Positions 1 to 9,861 of a DNA stretch of 64,000 nt are shown here, one piece after another. Origin of the DNA: Candidatus Poribacteria bacterium (lineage in GTDB: Bacteria > Poribacteria > WGA-4E > WGA-3G); contig JAPPES010000059.1 in NCBI GenBank assembly GCA_028824125.1, forward strand, positions 1 to 64,000, written 5' to 3'. The first letter of the stretch is position 1. Every line of letters starts with the position of its first letter. The notes under the pieces were generated by a model that saw nothing but the letters and a program-made list of their open reading frames with translations, had not been told where the DNA came from and searched no databases. A program made the position numbers and the translations under genes.

Positions 1-94
1 ATGGCATTCATACCGTTGATTTCTTCCTAACCTCGCCACATTACCGATTTATTTTCTTAACCTTCATGAAAAACCGCACCTACTATAGCATTTG

Positions 95-496
95 TCAAAC
101 AAGTTGAATATAAGCCATTTGCGCACCATCGCCGCGCCTCAATTCACCCCGGATAATGCGGGTATAACCACCATTTCTATCTTGATATCGAGGGGCTATA
201 TCCTCAAAGAGTTTCTGAAGGATAGCGTGCTTTTGCATTGCCCCCGATTCACCTCGTCGTGGGGTATGATGTAGGTTTGCTCCGTATAAGAGCCTTGCGG
301 CGCGTCGGCGTGTATGCAAAGTGTCCTGTTTCGCGAGGGTAATGAGTTTCTCTGCGACGCGCCTAAGCTCCTTGCATTTGGGTAAGGTTGTCCGAATTTG
401 TTCGTGTTCAAATAGCGCGGTGGCTTGGTTACGGAAAAGAGCGTTTCGGTGGCTTGTGGTACGCCCTAATTTTCTGCCACGTTTTCTATGACGCAT
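95..496 (-). CDS. rplQ: 50S ribosomal protein L17
   Basis: Large-subunit protein L17, 133 residues, near the normal bacterial length. The basic N-terminus begins [12 protein letters not shown] and continues with the family pattern around SHRNALFRN and [29 protein letters not shown]. Its ATG overlaps the rpoA stop by one base (TAATG), so translation is probably coupled to rpoA. This is the usual last gene of an alpha operon. The 94 bases downstream, to the window edge, contain no clear terminator. An AGGAAG followed by ATG near position 11 could start another leftward gene, but too little of it is inside the window to judge. Confidence 0.97.
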   Translation of the reverse strand: MRHRKRGRKLGRTTSHRNALFRNQATALFEHEQIRTTLPKCKELRRVAEKLITLAKQDTLHTRRRAARLLYGANLHHTPRRGESGAMQKHAILQKLFEDIAPRYQDRNGGYTRIIRGELRRGDGAQMAYIQLV

Positions 497-1491
497 TATT
501 CTTGTTCCTCCTCATCCGTGTCGGTATCCTCGTCGTCCTCTAAATCCATGCCAAGGGTCAAGCCCATGTTGGCGAGTTGGTCTTTGATTTCATTCAGAGA
601 AGTTCTACCGAAATTTTTGTATTCTAACATCTCTTTTTCATTTTTGGAGACAAGTTCACGGATAGTTTTGATATTTGCAGTTTCAAGGCAGTTACCAGCT
701 CGGACTGAAAGTTCAAGGTCAGCGACAGGTTTAGAGAGGTATCTGTTTCTCAACTCCTTCGCTTCATCAAATACAGGTTCCGGTTCTATGTAGCTTTCAT
801 CGAATTCAGTAAAGATATCAAGTTGACTCCGTAAAATATCTGCAGCTTGCGTAATTGCTTGTTTTGGCGTGATACTGCCATCTGTCCAGATTTCGAGATT
901 GAGTTGATCGAAATTGGTCATGTCCTCAACCCGAGTTTCACTTACCGAGAAGTTCACTTTTTCGACAGGCGAAAATTTGGCATCAACCGGAATCCATCCG
1001 ATGGGTAGTTTAGGGTCTCTATGTTCTTCTGCAAGTGAATAACCGCGTCCCGTTTGCACATGAATTTCCATATCAATTCCCTGACATGCATCAAGTGTTG
1101 CGATGTGTTGGTCGGGGTTAATAATTTCTACGAGTGAATTAGGACGAATATCTGCTGCTGTCAATTCGCCTGAGCCACTTGCGTTGAGTTCCAATGTCAT
1201 CGGTTCGTCCTGAAGCAGTCGGAATCGAATTGCCTTGAGGTTGAGAATTATCTGTACTACATCTTCAAGAATCCCTGGAATAGTTGAATATTCATGCTTG
1301 ACCTGATCAATTTGAATGGTAGTAATAGCGGCTCCTTTAATCGAGGAGAGAAGTACTCGGCGAAGCGAGTTACCCAGCGTAGTACCGAATCCTCGTTCAA
1401 GCGGTTCTGCGGTGTACTTCGCATAATTGGGTTGTAAAGTTTCGGTATCAGCTACCAGACGTTCGGGCATTGTTAAACGCAATCTATCCAT
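496..1491 (-). CDS. rpoA: DNA-directed RNA polymerase subunit alpha
   Basis: Alpha subunit, 331 residues. The N-terminal dimerisation domain (about 1-235) includes the conserved [19 protein letters not shown] segment, and the C-terminal DNA-binding domain (about 255-315) includes [10 protein letters not shown] and [13 protein letters not shown]. It nucleates polymerase assembly and contacts UP elements and activators. The ATG follows AGGAGG at good spacing. The last 16 residues (316-331) are almost all Asp, Glu and Thr, an acidic tail beyond the normal end of the C-terminal domain. The gene lies between rpsD and rplQ, with a 170-base gap to rpsD holding inverted repeats. Confidence 0.98.
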   Translation of the reverse strand: MDRLRLTMPERLVADTETLQPNYAKYTAEPLERGFGTTLGNSLRRVLLSSIKGAAITTIQIDQVKHEYSTIPGILEDVVQIILNLKAIRFRLLQDEPMTLELNASGSGELTAADIRPNSLVEIINPDQHIATLDACQGIDMEIHVQTGRGYSLAEEHRDPKLPIGWIPVDAKFSPVEKVNFSVSETRVEDMTNFDQLNLEIWTDGSITPKQAITQAADILRSQLDIFTEFDESYIEPEPVFDEAKELRNRYLSKPVADLELSVRAGNCLETANIKTIRELVSKNEKEMLEYKNFGRTSLNEIKDQLANMGLTLGMDLEDDEDTDTDEEEQE

Positions 1492-1511
1492 CGATTTCCT
1501 CCTATCGGTTT

Positions 1512-1584
1512 AAGTTGTTTTATAAACGGAGTCAGGCAAATTTTGGTCCAGAAACAACTTTCTGTCCACGGATGTTATACGTGG
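1512..1584 (-). promoter_or_regulatory. inverted repeats in the rpsD-rpoA gap
   Basis: On the transcribed strand AAGTTGTTT (1552-1560) can pair with AAACAACTT (1512-1520), a 9-bp stem just upstream of the rpoA ribosome-binding site. A second small hairpin, CCACG/CGTGG, lies at 1566-1584. The position suggests a folded rpoA leader or an mRNA processing site. The function is inferred; only the complementarity is seen. Confidence 0.35.
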
Positions 1585-1661
1585 AAGCGAAGTAATTTTT
1601 GGGAACAGTGCATGTTGTTTTTTGCGGTATGGACTCGTTTGAGAGGCGAATTTGTTAGATG

Positions 1662-2294
1662 TTACCTGGAATACAATTCAATAATTAGCTGTGTATCCAA
1701 CTCTGCTGCAATATGCTCCACAATTGGGGCACCTTGTACTCTACCTTCAGGTTTATCAGCATCAATTTCAAGCCATTCTGGTGCGCCCCGTTGCTTTGAG
1801 AATTCTAACGCTTCTTGAATCGTGACATTTTCGCGGCTTTTTTCGCGTGGCGTGATAACATCCCCGACTTCAACCAGATAGGAAGGGATATTGACGCGCT
1901 TCCCGTTCACAGTGAAGTGATTGTGCTTCACCAGTTGTCGGGCTTGTTTGCGTGATGTCGCGAATCCTAATCGATAAACAACATTGTCTAAGCGGCGTTC
2001 AAGAAAGGCTATTAAATTTTCACCCGTGATACCGGTTTGGCGTGCCGCTTTGAAATAGTAGTTGCGAAACTGCTTCTCAAAAACGCCGTAGGTTCGCTTT
2101 GCTTTTTGTTTCGTGCGTAATTGCCGTCGAAACTCACCACGGGCGCGTGTAGGCGGTTTTTGCCCATGGTCGCCAGGTGGATAACTTCGTCGTTCAAAAG
2201 AACATTTCGGCCCGATACACCTACGTCCTTTTAGAAAAAGTTTCTCGCCCTCTCGGCGACATAATTTACAGACAGAACCTAAATATCTACTCAT
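1662..2294 (-). CDS. rpsD: 30S ribosomal protein S4
   Basis: Primary 16S rRNA-binding protein of the small subunit, 210 residues. The N-terminus carries a zinc-binding Cys set, C9-x2-C12-x13-C26-x4-C31, so this is the zinc-containing (C+) form. It is followed by the S4 RNA-binding domain (about 98-165, around RLDNVVYRLGFATSRKQARQLVKH). In other bacteria S4 also represses the alpha operon, and here it sits directly upstream of rpoA. The final stretch around RVQGAPIVEHIAAELDTQLIIELYSR follows the family pattern. Confidence 0.98.
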   Translation of the reverse strand: MSRYLGSVCKLCRREGEKLFLKGRRCIGPKCSFERRSYPPGDHGQKPPTRARGEFRRQLRTKQKAKRTYGVFEKQFRNYYFKAARQTGITGENLIAFLERRLDNVVYRLGFATSRKQARQLVKHNHFTVNGKRVNIPSYLVEVGDVITPREKSRENVTIQEALEFSKQRGAPEWLEIDADKPEGRVQGAPIVEHIAAELDTQLIIELYSR

Positions 2295-2307
2295 GTGTCT
2301 CCTTGGT

Positions 2308-2679
2308 TTACACCCGTCGTCTTTTCGGGGGACGACACCCGTTGTGTGGGATAGGTGTCATGTCCTTCATTAAAGTAATTTCTAAGCCTGCAGCGGCGAG
2401 TGCGCGAATAGACGATTCCCGCCCTGATCCAGGCCCTTTCACTCTCACTTCAACCCGTTTCATACCGTGTTCCATGGCTCTTCTGGCACATGCTTCGGCA
2501 GTTTGTTGTGCAGCAAAAGGGGTTGACTTGCGCGAACCGGGGAACGTCATCCCTGCGCTTGCCCAAGCAACCGTATTACCGTTAGGATCGGTGATAGTTA
2601 CAATTGTATTATTGAATGTAGCCTGGATATGGGCAATGCCCTCCGGCACATTTTTTCGTTCCCGTCTTCGTGAACGCAA
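2308..2679 (-). CDS. rpsK: 30S ribosomal protein S11
   Basis: Small-subunit platform protein of 123 residues that helps form the mRNA exit region. Family segments include [34 protein letters not shown] and the basic C-terminus [12 protein letters not shown]. The start is a TTG codon: AAGGAG lies 6-7 bases upstream of it and no ATG fits the family start. It lies 13 bases upstream of rpsD. Confidence 0.96.
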   Translation of the reverse strand: MRSRRRERKNVPEGIAHIQATFNNTIVTITDPNGNTVAWASAGMTFPGSRKSTPFAAQQTAEACARRAMEHGMKRVEVRVKGPGSGRESSIRALAAAGLEITLMKDMTPIPHNGCRPPKRRRV

Positions 2680-2788
2680 ACTGTTTCTCCTTTACAAATA
2701 TATTTTGAATTGAATTCTAAATAACAGCAAGTCCGCAATGATTGTTTCTTGTGAAAAGAAATCGCATTGATGCGGACAGTTGGACAAA

Positions 2789-3184
2789 TCAACCGGCTTT
2801 GCGTGCTGTTTCTTTGAGTTTCCTACCAACAGAGATCGTCCGGGCTTTACCTTTTCGTGTGCGAGCATTTGTATTTGTACGTTGTCCACGCACAGGTAGC
2901 TGCCTTCGGTGGCGGAGTCCACGATAACTGTTAATATCCATAAGCCGTTTGATGTTCTGGTCAACTTCGCGGCGTAAGTCACCTTCAACCTTATATTCTT
3001 CAGTGATTTTATCTCGCAGTTGGCTGACTTCGTTTTCAGCTAAAGCATCAACCTTTTTGGCGGGGTCAATATTAAGATCAGTGACGATCTTTGATGCAGT
3101 CCAACGCCCAATGCCATAGATAGCCGTCAACGCAATATCAATCCGTTTATTACGCGGTAAATCCACTCCTGCTATACGTGCCAT
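2789..3184 (-). CDS. rpsM: 30S ribosomal protein S13
   Basis: Small-subunit head protein of 131 residues that contacts 5S rRNA/L5 bridges and the P-site tRNA. It begins [15 protein letters not shown], the canonical start, and ends with [28 protein letters not shown]. The ATG at 3184 has AAGGAG upstream. The open frame extends further upstream but that part overlaps rpmJ, so the internal ATG is the true start. Confidence 0.97.
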   Translation of the reverse strand: MARIAGVDLPRNKRIDIALTAIYGIGRWTASKIVTDLNIDPAKKVDALAENEVSQLRDKITEEYKVEGDLRREVDQNIKRLMDINSYRGLRHRRQLPVRGQRTNTNARTRKGKARTISVGRKLKETARKAG

Positions 3185-3210
3185 GGTTTTCTCCTTATGG
3201 GTAAACGAGA

Positions 3211-3327
3211 TTATCCCTGTCGTTGTTTGTGCTTCGGATTTGAAGAACAAATAACACGGACAATTCCTTTTCTCTTAATAATCTTGCAACGGTTACACAT
3301 TTTCTTAACAGATGGTCGGACTTTCAT
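3211..3327 (-). CDS. rpmJ: 50S ribosomal protein L36
   Basis: A 38-residue zinc-ribbon ribosomal protein that reads [20 protein letters not shown] and then a second half with C27 and H32. The CxxC (C11, C14), C27 and H32 are the four zinc ligands of the C+ form of L36. GAGAGG lies 6 bases upstream of the ATG. It is 26 bases upstream of rpsM and 34 bases downstream of secY. adk, map and infA, often found between secY and rpmJ, are missing here. Confidence 0.95.
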   Translation of the reverse strand: MKVRPSVKKMCNRCKIIKRKGIVRVICSSNPKHKQRQG

Positions 3328-3361
3328 AGTTTTCCTCTCAATTTGTTTTCAACAAGGGCTG

Positions 3362-4723
3362 TTATCTTCTTGAGCGTCCTTTCAAGCGTCTATCTTTTAA
3401 GAATCCGTCATAATGACGCATCGTTAAGTAAGATTCAATTTGGGACACAGTATCCAATACAACGCCAACAACAATCAAAACGGAAGCACCTTCAACCATA
3501 CCGCCAACACCAAGCCCGCTGGTGATAGAAATTGGAATTACAGCAATCGCGGCCAAGAACAGAGCACCGGGAAGCGTGATACGGGTTAGCGTTGTGTTAA
3601 TATAATCTGCTGTCTGTTTTCCAGGACGAAGCCCAGGGATAAAACCGCCGTACTTCTGTAAATCCTCTGCCATTTGAACGGGGTTAATTTGTACTGCTGT
3701 GTAGAAATAGGTAAATCCTATGATTAACAGGGCATAAGTAGAAAGATATACAAAGCCCGGATTTCCCGGATCCATCCAGCTTGCTAAAATACCAACCCAT
3801 GTCTGATCTTGTGGCAACAAGTTGATAAGTACCCCTGGGAACGTCATCAACGTAATAGCAAAGATAATCGGAATCATTCCTGCGGTATTGACGCGCAGCG
3901 GCAGATGCATTGCGCGTCCACCAAACACTTTCCCACCTCGTATCTGTTTACCGTATTGCACCGGAATCTTGCGAACAGAAAGATGGATAAAGATTGTGCC
4001 TGCCACAGCGATTATAACGAGAGCAAGTAATGCGGCGAGTTGTGCAAGTCCAAAACGCGGATCAGTAACCAGCTTATTGGATACTTCAAATACCCCGCCT
4101 GGGAAGGCTGCCATAATACCGACAGTGATAATTATTGAGATTCCTTGCCCGATACCGCGTTCGGTAATTTGTTCCCCGAGCCACATCACGAAAGCAGTGC
4201 CTGCTGTCAGTGTTAAGACCGCTAAGGCGTGCCACCAGATGGTTGGGTTGTTGACTATAGTACCAGCACCACCTCCAATTAGCTGCCCCGGATTTCTCAA
4301 CAAAACTGTAATCATTATACCTTGAACAATACTGAGTAGGACCGTGCCGTAACGGGTGTACTGGGTGATTTTCTTGCGCCCATCCGGTTCCTTTGAGAGC
4401 TTTTCAAGGGACGGAACAATGACCGCAAGCAGCTGCATAATAATCGACGCACTGATATAGGGTTGAATACCGAGTGCAAAGATTGTCATCTGACTGAATG
4501 CCCCACCAGAGAAGACGTTAATCAACGCGATAACGTTTCCCACCGGATTAGGAGAATCGGCATCCCCCTTGAGCTGATCAATAAACGCTTCAAGTGCCCT
4601 ATCATCAAGCCCCGGAAGCGTAATGTGTGCCCCAAGACGATAAACAATCAAAAGTAGCACAGTAAAAATAATGCGCTTACGCAATTCAGGGATTTTAAAA
4701 GCGTTTTGAATTGGCTTAATCAC
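3362..4723 (-). CDS. secY: protein translocase subunit SecY
   Basis: Inner-membrane channel of the Sec translocon, 453 residues with about ten hydrophobic helices. Recognisable segments are IPELRKRIIFTVLLLIVYRLG near the N-terminus, the plug region, LGEQITERGIGQGISIIITVGI, and the C-terminal DGFLKDRRLKGRSRR. The start is GTG, immediately after the rplO stop codon, with AGGTGA inside the end of rplO acting as ribosome-binding site. Translation is therefore very likely coupled to rplO. Confidence 0.97.
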   Translation of the reverse strand: MIKPIQNAFKIPELRKRIIFTVLLLIVYRLGAHITLPGLDDRALEAFIDQLKGDADSPNPVGNVIALINVFSGGAFSQMTIFALGIQPYISASIIMQLLAVIVPSLEKLSKEPDGRKKITQYTRYGTVLLSIVQGIMITVLLRNPGQLIGGGAGTIVNNPTIWWHALAVLTLTAGTAFVMWLGEQITERGIGQGISIIITVGIMAAFPGGVFEVSNKLVTDPRFGLAQLAALLALVIIAVAGTIFIHLSVRKIPVQYGKQIRGGKVFGGRAMHLPLRVNTAGMIPIIFAITLMTFPGVLINLLPQDQTWVGILASWMDPGNPGFVYLSTYALLIIGFTYFYTAVQINPVQMAEDLQKYGGFIPGLRPGKQTADYINTTLTRITLPGALFLAAIAVIPISITSGLGVGGMVEGASVLIVVGVVLDTVSQIESYLTMRHYDGFLKDRRLKGRSRR

Positions 4724-5170
4724 TTAAATCACCTCGGCTGTGCCGCCTTTCGCTTCAATCTTTTCAATTGCTGATTTTGAGAAGCGATGTGCGCGCACGT
4801 TCAGTCGTTTGTCCAATTCACCGTCGCCAAGTATTTTAATGAGCGCGTTTTTCCGTTTGATGATGCCAACTTCTCTGAGGAGTTCAGGATTTACCTCAAC
4901 CTCTTCTTCAAATAGATTAAGGGTTTTTATGTTGATGACATCGTACGTTAAACGTTTATGTGCGATTCTTCGGGGACCACGTTTTGGGACGCGCCTAACT
5001 AACGGCATCTGTCCACCTTCAAACCATGCGGGGATTGACCCGCCAGAGCGCGATTTCTGTCCTTTATGTCCACGACCACAAGTGCCGCCATATCCTGATC
5101 CTCTGCCACGACCAACGCGTTTTCGTTTACGAGTTGAGCCAGGAGCAGGTTTGAGTTCGTTGAGTTTCAT
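4724..5170 (-). CDS. rplO: 50S ribosomal protein L15
   Basis: Large-subunit protein of 148 residues. The Gly/Arg/Lys-rich N-terminal half ([28 protein letters not shown] region) threads into 23S rRNA, followed by the globular C-terminal domain ending GGTAEVI. The gene follows rpsE by only 35 bases, so rpmD (L30), which normally sits between rpsE and rplO, is absent. Its stop abuts the secY start. Confidence 0.97.
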   Translation of the reverse strand: MKLNELKPAPGSTRKRKRVGRGRGSGYGGTCGRGHKGQKSRSGGSIPAWFEGGQMPLVRRVPKRGPRRIAHKRLTYDVINIKTLNLFEEEVEVNPELLREVGIIKRKNALIKILGDGELDKRLNVRAHRFSKSAIEKIEAKGGTAEVI

Positions 5171-5205
5171 TGAATCTATTGTTCCTTAGATATAACTGAG
5201 CAGCC

Positions 5206-5736
5206 TCAGTCGTTAGATTTTGTAGGTCGTTTATGTAAGAGTTCTTCAACTGTTTTGCCTCGAATCCGTGCGACTTCATTGACGTCTTTGAGGTTTCTCA
5301 AGCCGATCATCGTTGCTTCAGCGATATTCTTGACATTTCTTGAAGAGAGACATTTTGTAAGTGCATCCCGGACACCTGCGTATTCCAAAATTGCACGCGT
5401 AGCATGCCCAGCAATGATACCAGTACCTGGGCGGGCCGGTTTAAGCAAGACTTTAGCAGATTTGAATTCACTGATAATTTCATGCGGAAGTGTGCCATCA
5501 ACCAAAGGGACACGTATCAGGTTTTTCTTTGCATCCGCAATACTTTTTCCTACCGCACCAGCAATTTCACTTGCACTACCAAAACCGATTCCAACAATGC
5601 CATCTCGATTGCCGACAACAGAAAGGGTATTAAAACTCGGAGTTCTCCTCCCTTTACCAACACGCATGACCCGATTTATGGCAATGGGTCGCTCTTCAAA
5701 TTCAAAATCGTCAGGATTGATTTTCTCTTTTTGCAA
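5206..5736 (-). CDS. rpsE: 30S ribosomal protein S5
   Basis: Small-subunit protein of 176 residues with the N-terminal dsRBD-like S5 domain (about 13-78, around RVMRVGKGRRTPSFNTLSVVG) and the C-terminal domain around LKPARPGTGIIAGHATRAILEYAGVRD. It takes part in mRNA entry and decoding accuracy. The start is TTG at 5736, 7 bases after GAGGAG. There is no ATG ahead of the conserved domain that fits. Confidence 0.96.
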   Translation of the reverse strand: MQKEKINPDDFEFEERPIAINRVMRVGKGRRTPSFNTLSVVGNRDGIVGIGFGSASEIAGAVGKSIADAKKNLIRVPLVDGTLPHEIISEFKSAKVLLKPARPGTGIIAGHATRAILEYAGVRDALTKCLSSRNVKNIAEATMIGLRNLKDVNEVARIRGKTVEELLHKRPTKSND

Positions 5737-5769
5737 AAAAGTCTCCTCTCAAGGGATGAGCATGAGCTA

Positions 5770-6129
5770 TTAAAACTTAAGCCCGCCTTCCCTTGCAGCT
5801 TCAGCGAGGGCTTTGACCCGACCATGATAAAGATAACCGCCGCGGTCGAAGATAACTCCCTCAATCTGATGTTCCTTTGCCTTTTGTGCGATGAGCTGAC
5901 CAACGCTTTGAGCAACCTCGACCTTTCCCCCCTCAGAGGTATTTCCTTTTAATTCAGGGGATAAACTGGAAGCATGTGCAAGCGTTTTGCCATTCTCATC
6001 ATCAATTATTTGGGCATAGATATGTTTTAAACTTCTATTGACAGAGAGCCGAGGGCGTTGACTCGTGCCGCTAATTTTGCGGCGAACTCTTTTCTTTCGG
6101 CGGAGATGGCTCATCTGTTTTCTTTTCAT
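5770..6129 (-). CDS. rplR: 50S ribosomal protein L18
   Basis: 5S rRNA-binding protein of 119 residues. Family segments are [27 protein letters not shown] and the C-terminal [25 protein letters not shown]. The ATG at 6129 gives the usual length. The frame stays open upstream, but that extension (about 23 residues) does not resemble L18. A GGAGG lies about 13-17 bases upstream, farther than is ideal, so the exact start is a little uncertain. Confidence 0.95.
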   Translation of the reverse strand: MKRKQMSHLRRKKRVRRKISGTSQRPRLSVNRSLKHIYAQIIDDENGKTLAHASSLSPELKGNTSEGGKVEVAQSVGQLIAQKAKEHQIEGVIFDRGGYLYHGRVKALAEAAREGGLKF

Positions 6130-6209
6130 CTTTTCCAACGGATTTCCTCCGGCAGCTAAATCTTTAAAGTAGTACTTGAAAACACAGTGGCATTGCACGG
6201 CTGTACTAA

Positions 6210-6776
6210 TTAGCCTGCAACCTTTCCTTCTTTGTCGCGGACCCGCTCACCATCGTAACGTATACCTTTACAAGGTTTATAGGTTTCAGGTTTTTTAACT
6301 TGACGTATAGAAGCTGCAACTTGCCCGACAACTTGTTTATCGATTCCACTCACTACAATAGGTATGTGTGCCTGACCGTCTATATTCTCTGGAGGTTCAA
6401 CAGTCAATGTGATTCCTTCTGGTGGCGTGAAAGTTACAGAATGTGAATACCCAACATCAAGCGTCAAAATATTCTGACGATTAACCTCGGCACGATAACC
6501 TGTACCTACGACGCGCAATTTTTTCTCAAAGCCTTCCGAAACACCGGTCACCATGTTCGCAATCAGGCTGCGTGTTAAACCGTGCAACGCTTTTTGCTGT
6601 TTCTCATCGTTCGAACGTGTGATGTTTATAACGTTCTCTTCTATATTTGCATCAATTCCTTGTGGGATAATCCAATTCAATGAGCCTTTAGGTCCCTCTA
6701 TCTCTATCTCATTGTTGTTGAAAGCGACTTTCACAGAACTCGGAATTGGAATCGGAATTTGTCCAATGCGTGACAT
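6210..6776 (-). CDS. rplF: 50S ribosomal protein L6
   Basis: Large-subunit protein near the GTPase-associated centre, 188 residues, built of two related alpha/beta domains. It begins [12 protein letters not shown] and carries the family C-terminal signature around [34 protein letters not shown]. It is in the normal spc order between rpsH and rplR. Confidence 0.97.
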   Translation of the reverse strand: MSRIGQIPIPIPSSVKVAFNNNEIEIEGPKGSLNWIIPQGIDANIEENVINITRSNDEKQQKALHGLTRSLIANMVTGVSEGFEKKLRVVGTGYRAEVNRQNILTLDVGYSHSVTFTPPEGITLTVEPPENIDGQAHIPIVVSGIDKQVVGQVAASIRQVKKPETYKPCKGIRYDGERVRDKEGKVAG

Positions 6777-6837
6777 TCTATTTCTCCAATTTAAATTTTG
6801 AACTTGTAGGGACGCTATGAAGTACGCAGTACTTTAA

Positions 6838-7239
6838 TTACCAAACATAGCAAAGGATTTCGCCACCGACTTTGGCACGTCTACACTCTATTGAGGTTTT
6901 GACTCCTTGCGATGTTGATAGAATCGCAATCCCCAAGTCACCAAAAACGCGTGGTACCTTGTCTGACTTTGTATAAACGCGTCTTCCGGGTTTGCTGATT
7001 CGCTTCAGATTGGTAATAGCTTTTTCTTTATTATTTGCGCCGTATTTTAGGTAGATACGTATAATCCCCTGTTTCCCGTCCTCAATTAAACGATAGTTTC
7101 GGACAAAACCTTCTTCAGACAAGATACGGGCAATCTCTAATTTTACCTTGGATGCTGACACCTCAACGCGCTCATGCCCAGCCATATTAGCATTCCGTAT
7201 CCGCGTCAACATATCTGCGATCGGGTCAGTCATTGACAT
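6838..7239 (-). CDS. rpsH: 30S ribosomal protein S8
   Basis: 16S rRNA-binding protein of 133 residues, starting [18 protein letters not shown] and ending with the conserved [15 protein letters not shown]8 binds the central domain and in some bacteria represses the spc operon. The ATG has AAGGAG 8 bases upstream. It follows rpsN by 15 bases. Confidence 0.97.
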   Translation of the reverse strand: MSMTDPIADMLTRIRNANMAGHERVEVSASKVKLEIARILSEEGFVRNYRLIEDGKQGIIRIYLKYGANNKEKAITNLKRISKPGRRVYTKSDKVPRVFGDLGIAILSTSQGVKTSIECRRAKVGGEILCYVW

Positions 7240-7254
7240 TAAAAAATCTCCTTC

Positions 7255-7440
7255 TTACCAACTTGCCTTTCTTACACCGGGAATTTTTCCCGCTCGCGCA
7301 AACAAGCGAAAGCAGATACGACATAATTCAAACTTACGCAGATACCCCCGCGCCCGGCCACAATTTTTGCAGCGGCTATATTTCCGCGTCCGAAAACGAG
7401 GGGTTTTTTGATTTCTGGCAATCCATGATTTACTTGCCAA
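7255..7440 (-). CDS. rpsN: 30S ribosomal protein S14, zinc-binding (type Z)
   Basis: A 61-residue S14 of the short zinc-ribbon type, with ligands C24-x2-C27 and C40-x2-C43 and the C-terminal [11 protein letters not shown]. It binds the 3' domain of 16S rRNA in the small-subunit head. The start is TTG at 7440, 8 bases after AAGGAG. Together with S4 and L36 it shows that this genome uses zinc-containing ribosomal paralogues here. Confidence 0.96.
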   Translation of the reverse strand: MASKSWIARNQKTPRFRTRKYSRCKNCGRARGYLRKFELCRICFRLFARAGKIPGVRKASW

Positions 7441-7494
7441 CTTAACTACTCCTTTGATCGTAACTTATTCGTGCTAACTTTAAAAAATAACGTG

Positions 7495-8058
7495 TTACTG
7501 ACGAAAAGGCATGCCTAATTCACGTAATAGTGCCCGTGCTTCTTCATCACTTGAGGCAGTTGTCACAACTGTTACATTCATACCGCGGATATCATTCACG
7601 TTGTCATACTCAATTTCCGGGAAGATGAGTTGCTCTGTTAAACCCAACGAGTAATTTCCACGTCCATCAAAAGCGTCGGGGGAAACACCGCGAAAATCTC
7701 GGATTTGAGGTAACACAACGTTAATCAAGCGGTTAAGAAATTCATACATTCGATTCTGCCGAAGCGTGACTTTACACCCGATTGCATCGCCAGGGGTACG
7801 TGCCATCTTTGACGGGCCTCTGATTTTAAAGGCAGAGATAGACTTCTTCGCCCGCGTGATAATCGCGCGCTGCCCAGCAATAAGCGTCAACTCTTCAACA
7901 GCATCTTCGAGTGCTTTCGGGTTTTCCTTCGCGTCGCCGACCCCAATATTTAACGCAATTTTTTCCAACTTTGGAATCTGCATTACATTTTTGTAACTAA
8001 ACTCTTTCTGTAATGCAGGGATAACTTCTGTTTGATAAAAAGTTTTAAATTGGCTCAT
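7495..8058 (-). CDS. rplE: 50S ribosomal protein L5
   Basis: 5S rRNA-binding protein of the central protuberance, 187 residues. Family segments are [54 protein letters not shown] and [21 protein letters not shown]. The ribosome-binding site is weak. A 96-base gap separates it from rplX, in which no gene was seen. Confidence 0.97.
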   Translation of the reverse strand: MSQFKTFYQTEVIPALQKEFSYKNVMQIPKLEKIALNIGVGDAKENPKALEDAVEELTLIAGQRAIITRAKKSISAFKIRGPSKMARTPGDAIGCKVTLRQNRMYEFLNRLINVVLPQIRDFRGVSPDAFDGRGNYSLGLTEQLIFPEIEYDNVNDIRGMNVTVVTTASSDEEARALLRELGMPFRQ

Positions 8059-8154
8059 CAGCCTTGTATCCTATAGCGTAATGGTTGCATAGTTGATTTT
8101 AAACAAAGACGAGAGAATAAGTCGCTGATTGATATTTTCAATGTTAATATGAAT

Positions 8155-8388
8155 CTATCTTTCTACCTTTTTCAAGTTAGAGATATGAATCGTACCTTCA
8201 CGTTCAACAACGCCACCTTGTCCCGTTTGATTTGGGCGCAAATGGCATTTTATAAAATGGATACCTTCAACGACAGCTCTATTTTTCTTTGGAAAAATCT
8301 CTAACACAACACCTTGCTTGCCTCGGTCTTGACCACTCAAGACCAACACTAAATCATCTTTTTTGATATGCAGCTTTTTCTTAGACAT
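8155..8388 (-). CDS. rplX: 50S ribosomal protein L24
   Basis: A short L24 of 77 residues (most bacterial copies have about 100) made almost entirely of the KOW domain: KKDDLVLVLSGQDRGKQGVVLEI. The C-terminal end EGTIHISNLKKVER is intact, so the shortness looks natural and not a truncation. AGGAGG lies upstream, overlapping the end of rplN. L24 starts 50S assembly. Confidence 0.95.
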   Translation of the reverse strand: MSKKKLHIKKDDLVLVLSGQDRGKQGVVLEIFPKKNRAVVEGIHFIKCHLRPNQTGQGGVVEREGTIHISNLKKVER

Positions 8389-8399
8389 AATTTATCCTC

Positions 8400-8777
8400 C
8401 TAAATCACCTCAGGAGCGAGTGAAACAATTTTCGTGAACTTTTTTTCTCGGAGTTCACGAGCAACCGGTCCAAAAATGCGTGTTCCCATTGGATCATTAT
8501 CGGGATCATCGGGTTTAAGGAGTACTGCTGCATTCTGATCAAATTTGATATAAGAACCGTCTGAACGACGATATTCTTTAGCTGTACGGACAACAACAGC
8601 GCGAACCACTTGCCCTGCTGTGACCTGTGTATTTGGTGCTGCCTCTTTAATACTGGCTACAATTATATCACCGACCCGTGCGTAACGTCGTCGGGTTCCC
8701 CCAAGTACGCTAATGCACATTAGATTTCTGGCACCTGTATTATCGGCGCAGGTTAATCGCGTATAATTTTGAACCAT
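8400..8777 (-). CDS. rplN: 50S ribosomal protein L14
   Basis: Intersubunit-bridge protein of 125 residues, with [20 protein letters not shown] near the start, [26 protein letters not shown] in the middle and [28 protein letters not shown] at the end. Strong purine-rich ribosome-binding site (GGAAGGAAGG). Order rpsQ-rplN-rplX is standard. Confidence 0.97.
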   Translation of the reverse strand: MVQNYTRLTCADNTGARNLMCISVLGGTRRRYARVGDIIVASIKEAAPNTQVTAGQVVRAVVVRTAKEYRRSDGSYIKFDQNAAVLLKPDDPDNDPMGTRIFGPVARELREKKFTKIVSLAPEVI

Positions 8778-8796
8778 TGCCGTCCCTTCCTTCCAC

Positions 8797-9093
8797 TTAA
8801 TCAGTAGCAGACTGTGCTGCTGATATTATAGATTGCACCCGCCATCGTTTACGCTTACTCAGCGGGCGGCTTTCAACCACCTGCACAACATCACCTACTT
8901 TACAATTATTCTGTTCGTCGTGTGCCAGAATCTTTTTTGTCGCGCGCACAACTTTTTTGTAAAGCGGGTGTTGATAACTCCGAACAATCGCTACGTTGAC
9001 AGTTTTTTCCATTCGGTCACCGACAACCGTACCGATTCGGATTTTTCGGTGTCTTCGTTTATCCACGTTCAATTTATCCTTATTCTTGGACAT
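8797..9093 (-). CDS. rpsQ: 30S ribosomal protein S17
   Basis: OB-fold 16S rRNA-binding protein of 98 residues. Conserved parts are [40 protein letters not shown], and [19 protein letters not shown]. Compared with typical S17 it has a short lysine-rich N-terminal and a small C-terminal extension. Confidence 0.96.
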   Translation of the reverse strand: MSKNKDKLNVDKRRHRKIRIGTVVGDRMEKTVNVAIVRSYQHPLYKKVVRATKKILAHDEQNNCKVGDVVQVVESRPLSKRKRWRVQSIISAAQSATD

Positions 9094-9188
9094 TGGTATA
9101 AGGCACCTTTCTTCTAAACACTTTTCTGATTTTGAACAGATGTGTGTATAGTTGAAACAGTCCCAACGATATTGTCCTATCTCAATTC

Positions 9189-9389
9189 CTAATCTTGAGA
9201 TTCTAATTCTCGAGCGCGTAGGACAGTTTTCACACGTGCAATATCTCTCCGAATTTTTCCGGGGAGACTTGTGTCTTCTAACTGCCCTAAGATACCTCGG
9301 GTCCTTTGGTTAAAAAGATTCTCTTTAAGAGATTCTAATTCGTTTTCCAATTCTTGAGTTGAATTGGTTTGTAACTCATGAGCTTTCAT
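9189..9389 (-). CDS. rpmC: 50S ribosomal protein L29
   Basis: A 66-residue two-helix protein at the peptide exit tunnel, where it helps dock SRP and trigger factor. The core LENELESLKENLFNQRTRGILGQLEDTSLPGKIRRDIARVKTVLRARE matches the family. It follows rplP after only three bases. Confidence 0.95.
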   Translation of the reverse strand: MKAHELQTNSTQELENELESLKENLFNQRTRGILGQLEDTSLPGKIRRDIARVKTVLRARELESQD

Positions 9390-9392
9390 ACA

Positions 9393-9806
9393 TTACACCT
9401 CATCCCGCGCGACAAATTTCGTCTTAATAGGAAATTTGTGAGCTGCACGTTCCATTGCTCCTTTGGCGTCTTCGCGGGAAACACCACTTAATTCATATAT
9501 GATTCGCCCAGGTTTAACAACGGCGACCCAAAATTCTGGGGCCCCTTTTCCGCCGCCCATTCGCGTTTCAGCAGGTTTTTTACTAACGGGTTTGTGAGGA
9601 AATATCTTGATCCAGATTTTTCCACCGCGACGGACGTGTCGTGTAATGGCAACCCGTCCGGATTCAATTTGGTTGCTTGTTATCCAGCCAGCTTCCATTG
9701 CTTGTAACCCGTATTCACCGAAGCTGATCTGTGAACCGCTGCGCGGTTTTCCTCTACGTTTTCCGCGGTGCACCTTCCGATGCATCACCCGTTTCGGCAT
9801 TAACAT
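9393..9806 (-). CDS. rplP: 50S ribosomal protein L16
   Basis: Protein of 137 residues near the A-site tRNA and the 25S region of the large subunit. It begins [19 protein letters not shown] and contains [21 protein letters not shown], the family signature. The start chosen is the second ATG (9806): AAGGAG is 8 bases upstream, and MLMPKR is the conserved N-terminus. An ATG two codons earlier is too close to the ribosome-binding site. Confidence 0.97.
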   Translation of the reverse strand: MLMPKRVMHRKVHRGKRRGKPRSGSQISFGEYGLQAMEAGWITSNQIESGRVAITRHVRRGGKIWIKIFPHKPVSKKPAETRMGGGKGAPEFWVAVVKPGRIIYELSGVSREDAKGAMERAAHKFPIKTKFVARDEV

Positions 9807-9861
9807 TTGCATTACTCCTTAAATCAGTTTGTAAACACACGCGCAAAGTAATCTCATTGGT

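Noticed and set aside
1-94. Possible start of a leftward gene near position 11
   Set aside because: Only 11 bases would lie in the window, too few to support a call.
3185-3250. Longer rpsM beginning 22 codons upstream
   Set aside because: The extension overlaps the well-supported rpmJ gene and lacks a ribosome-binding site.
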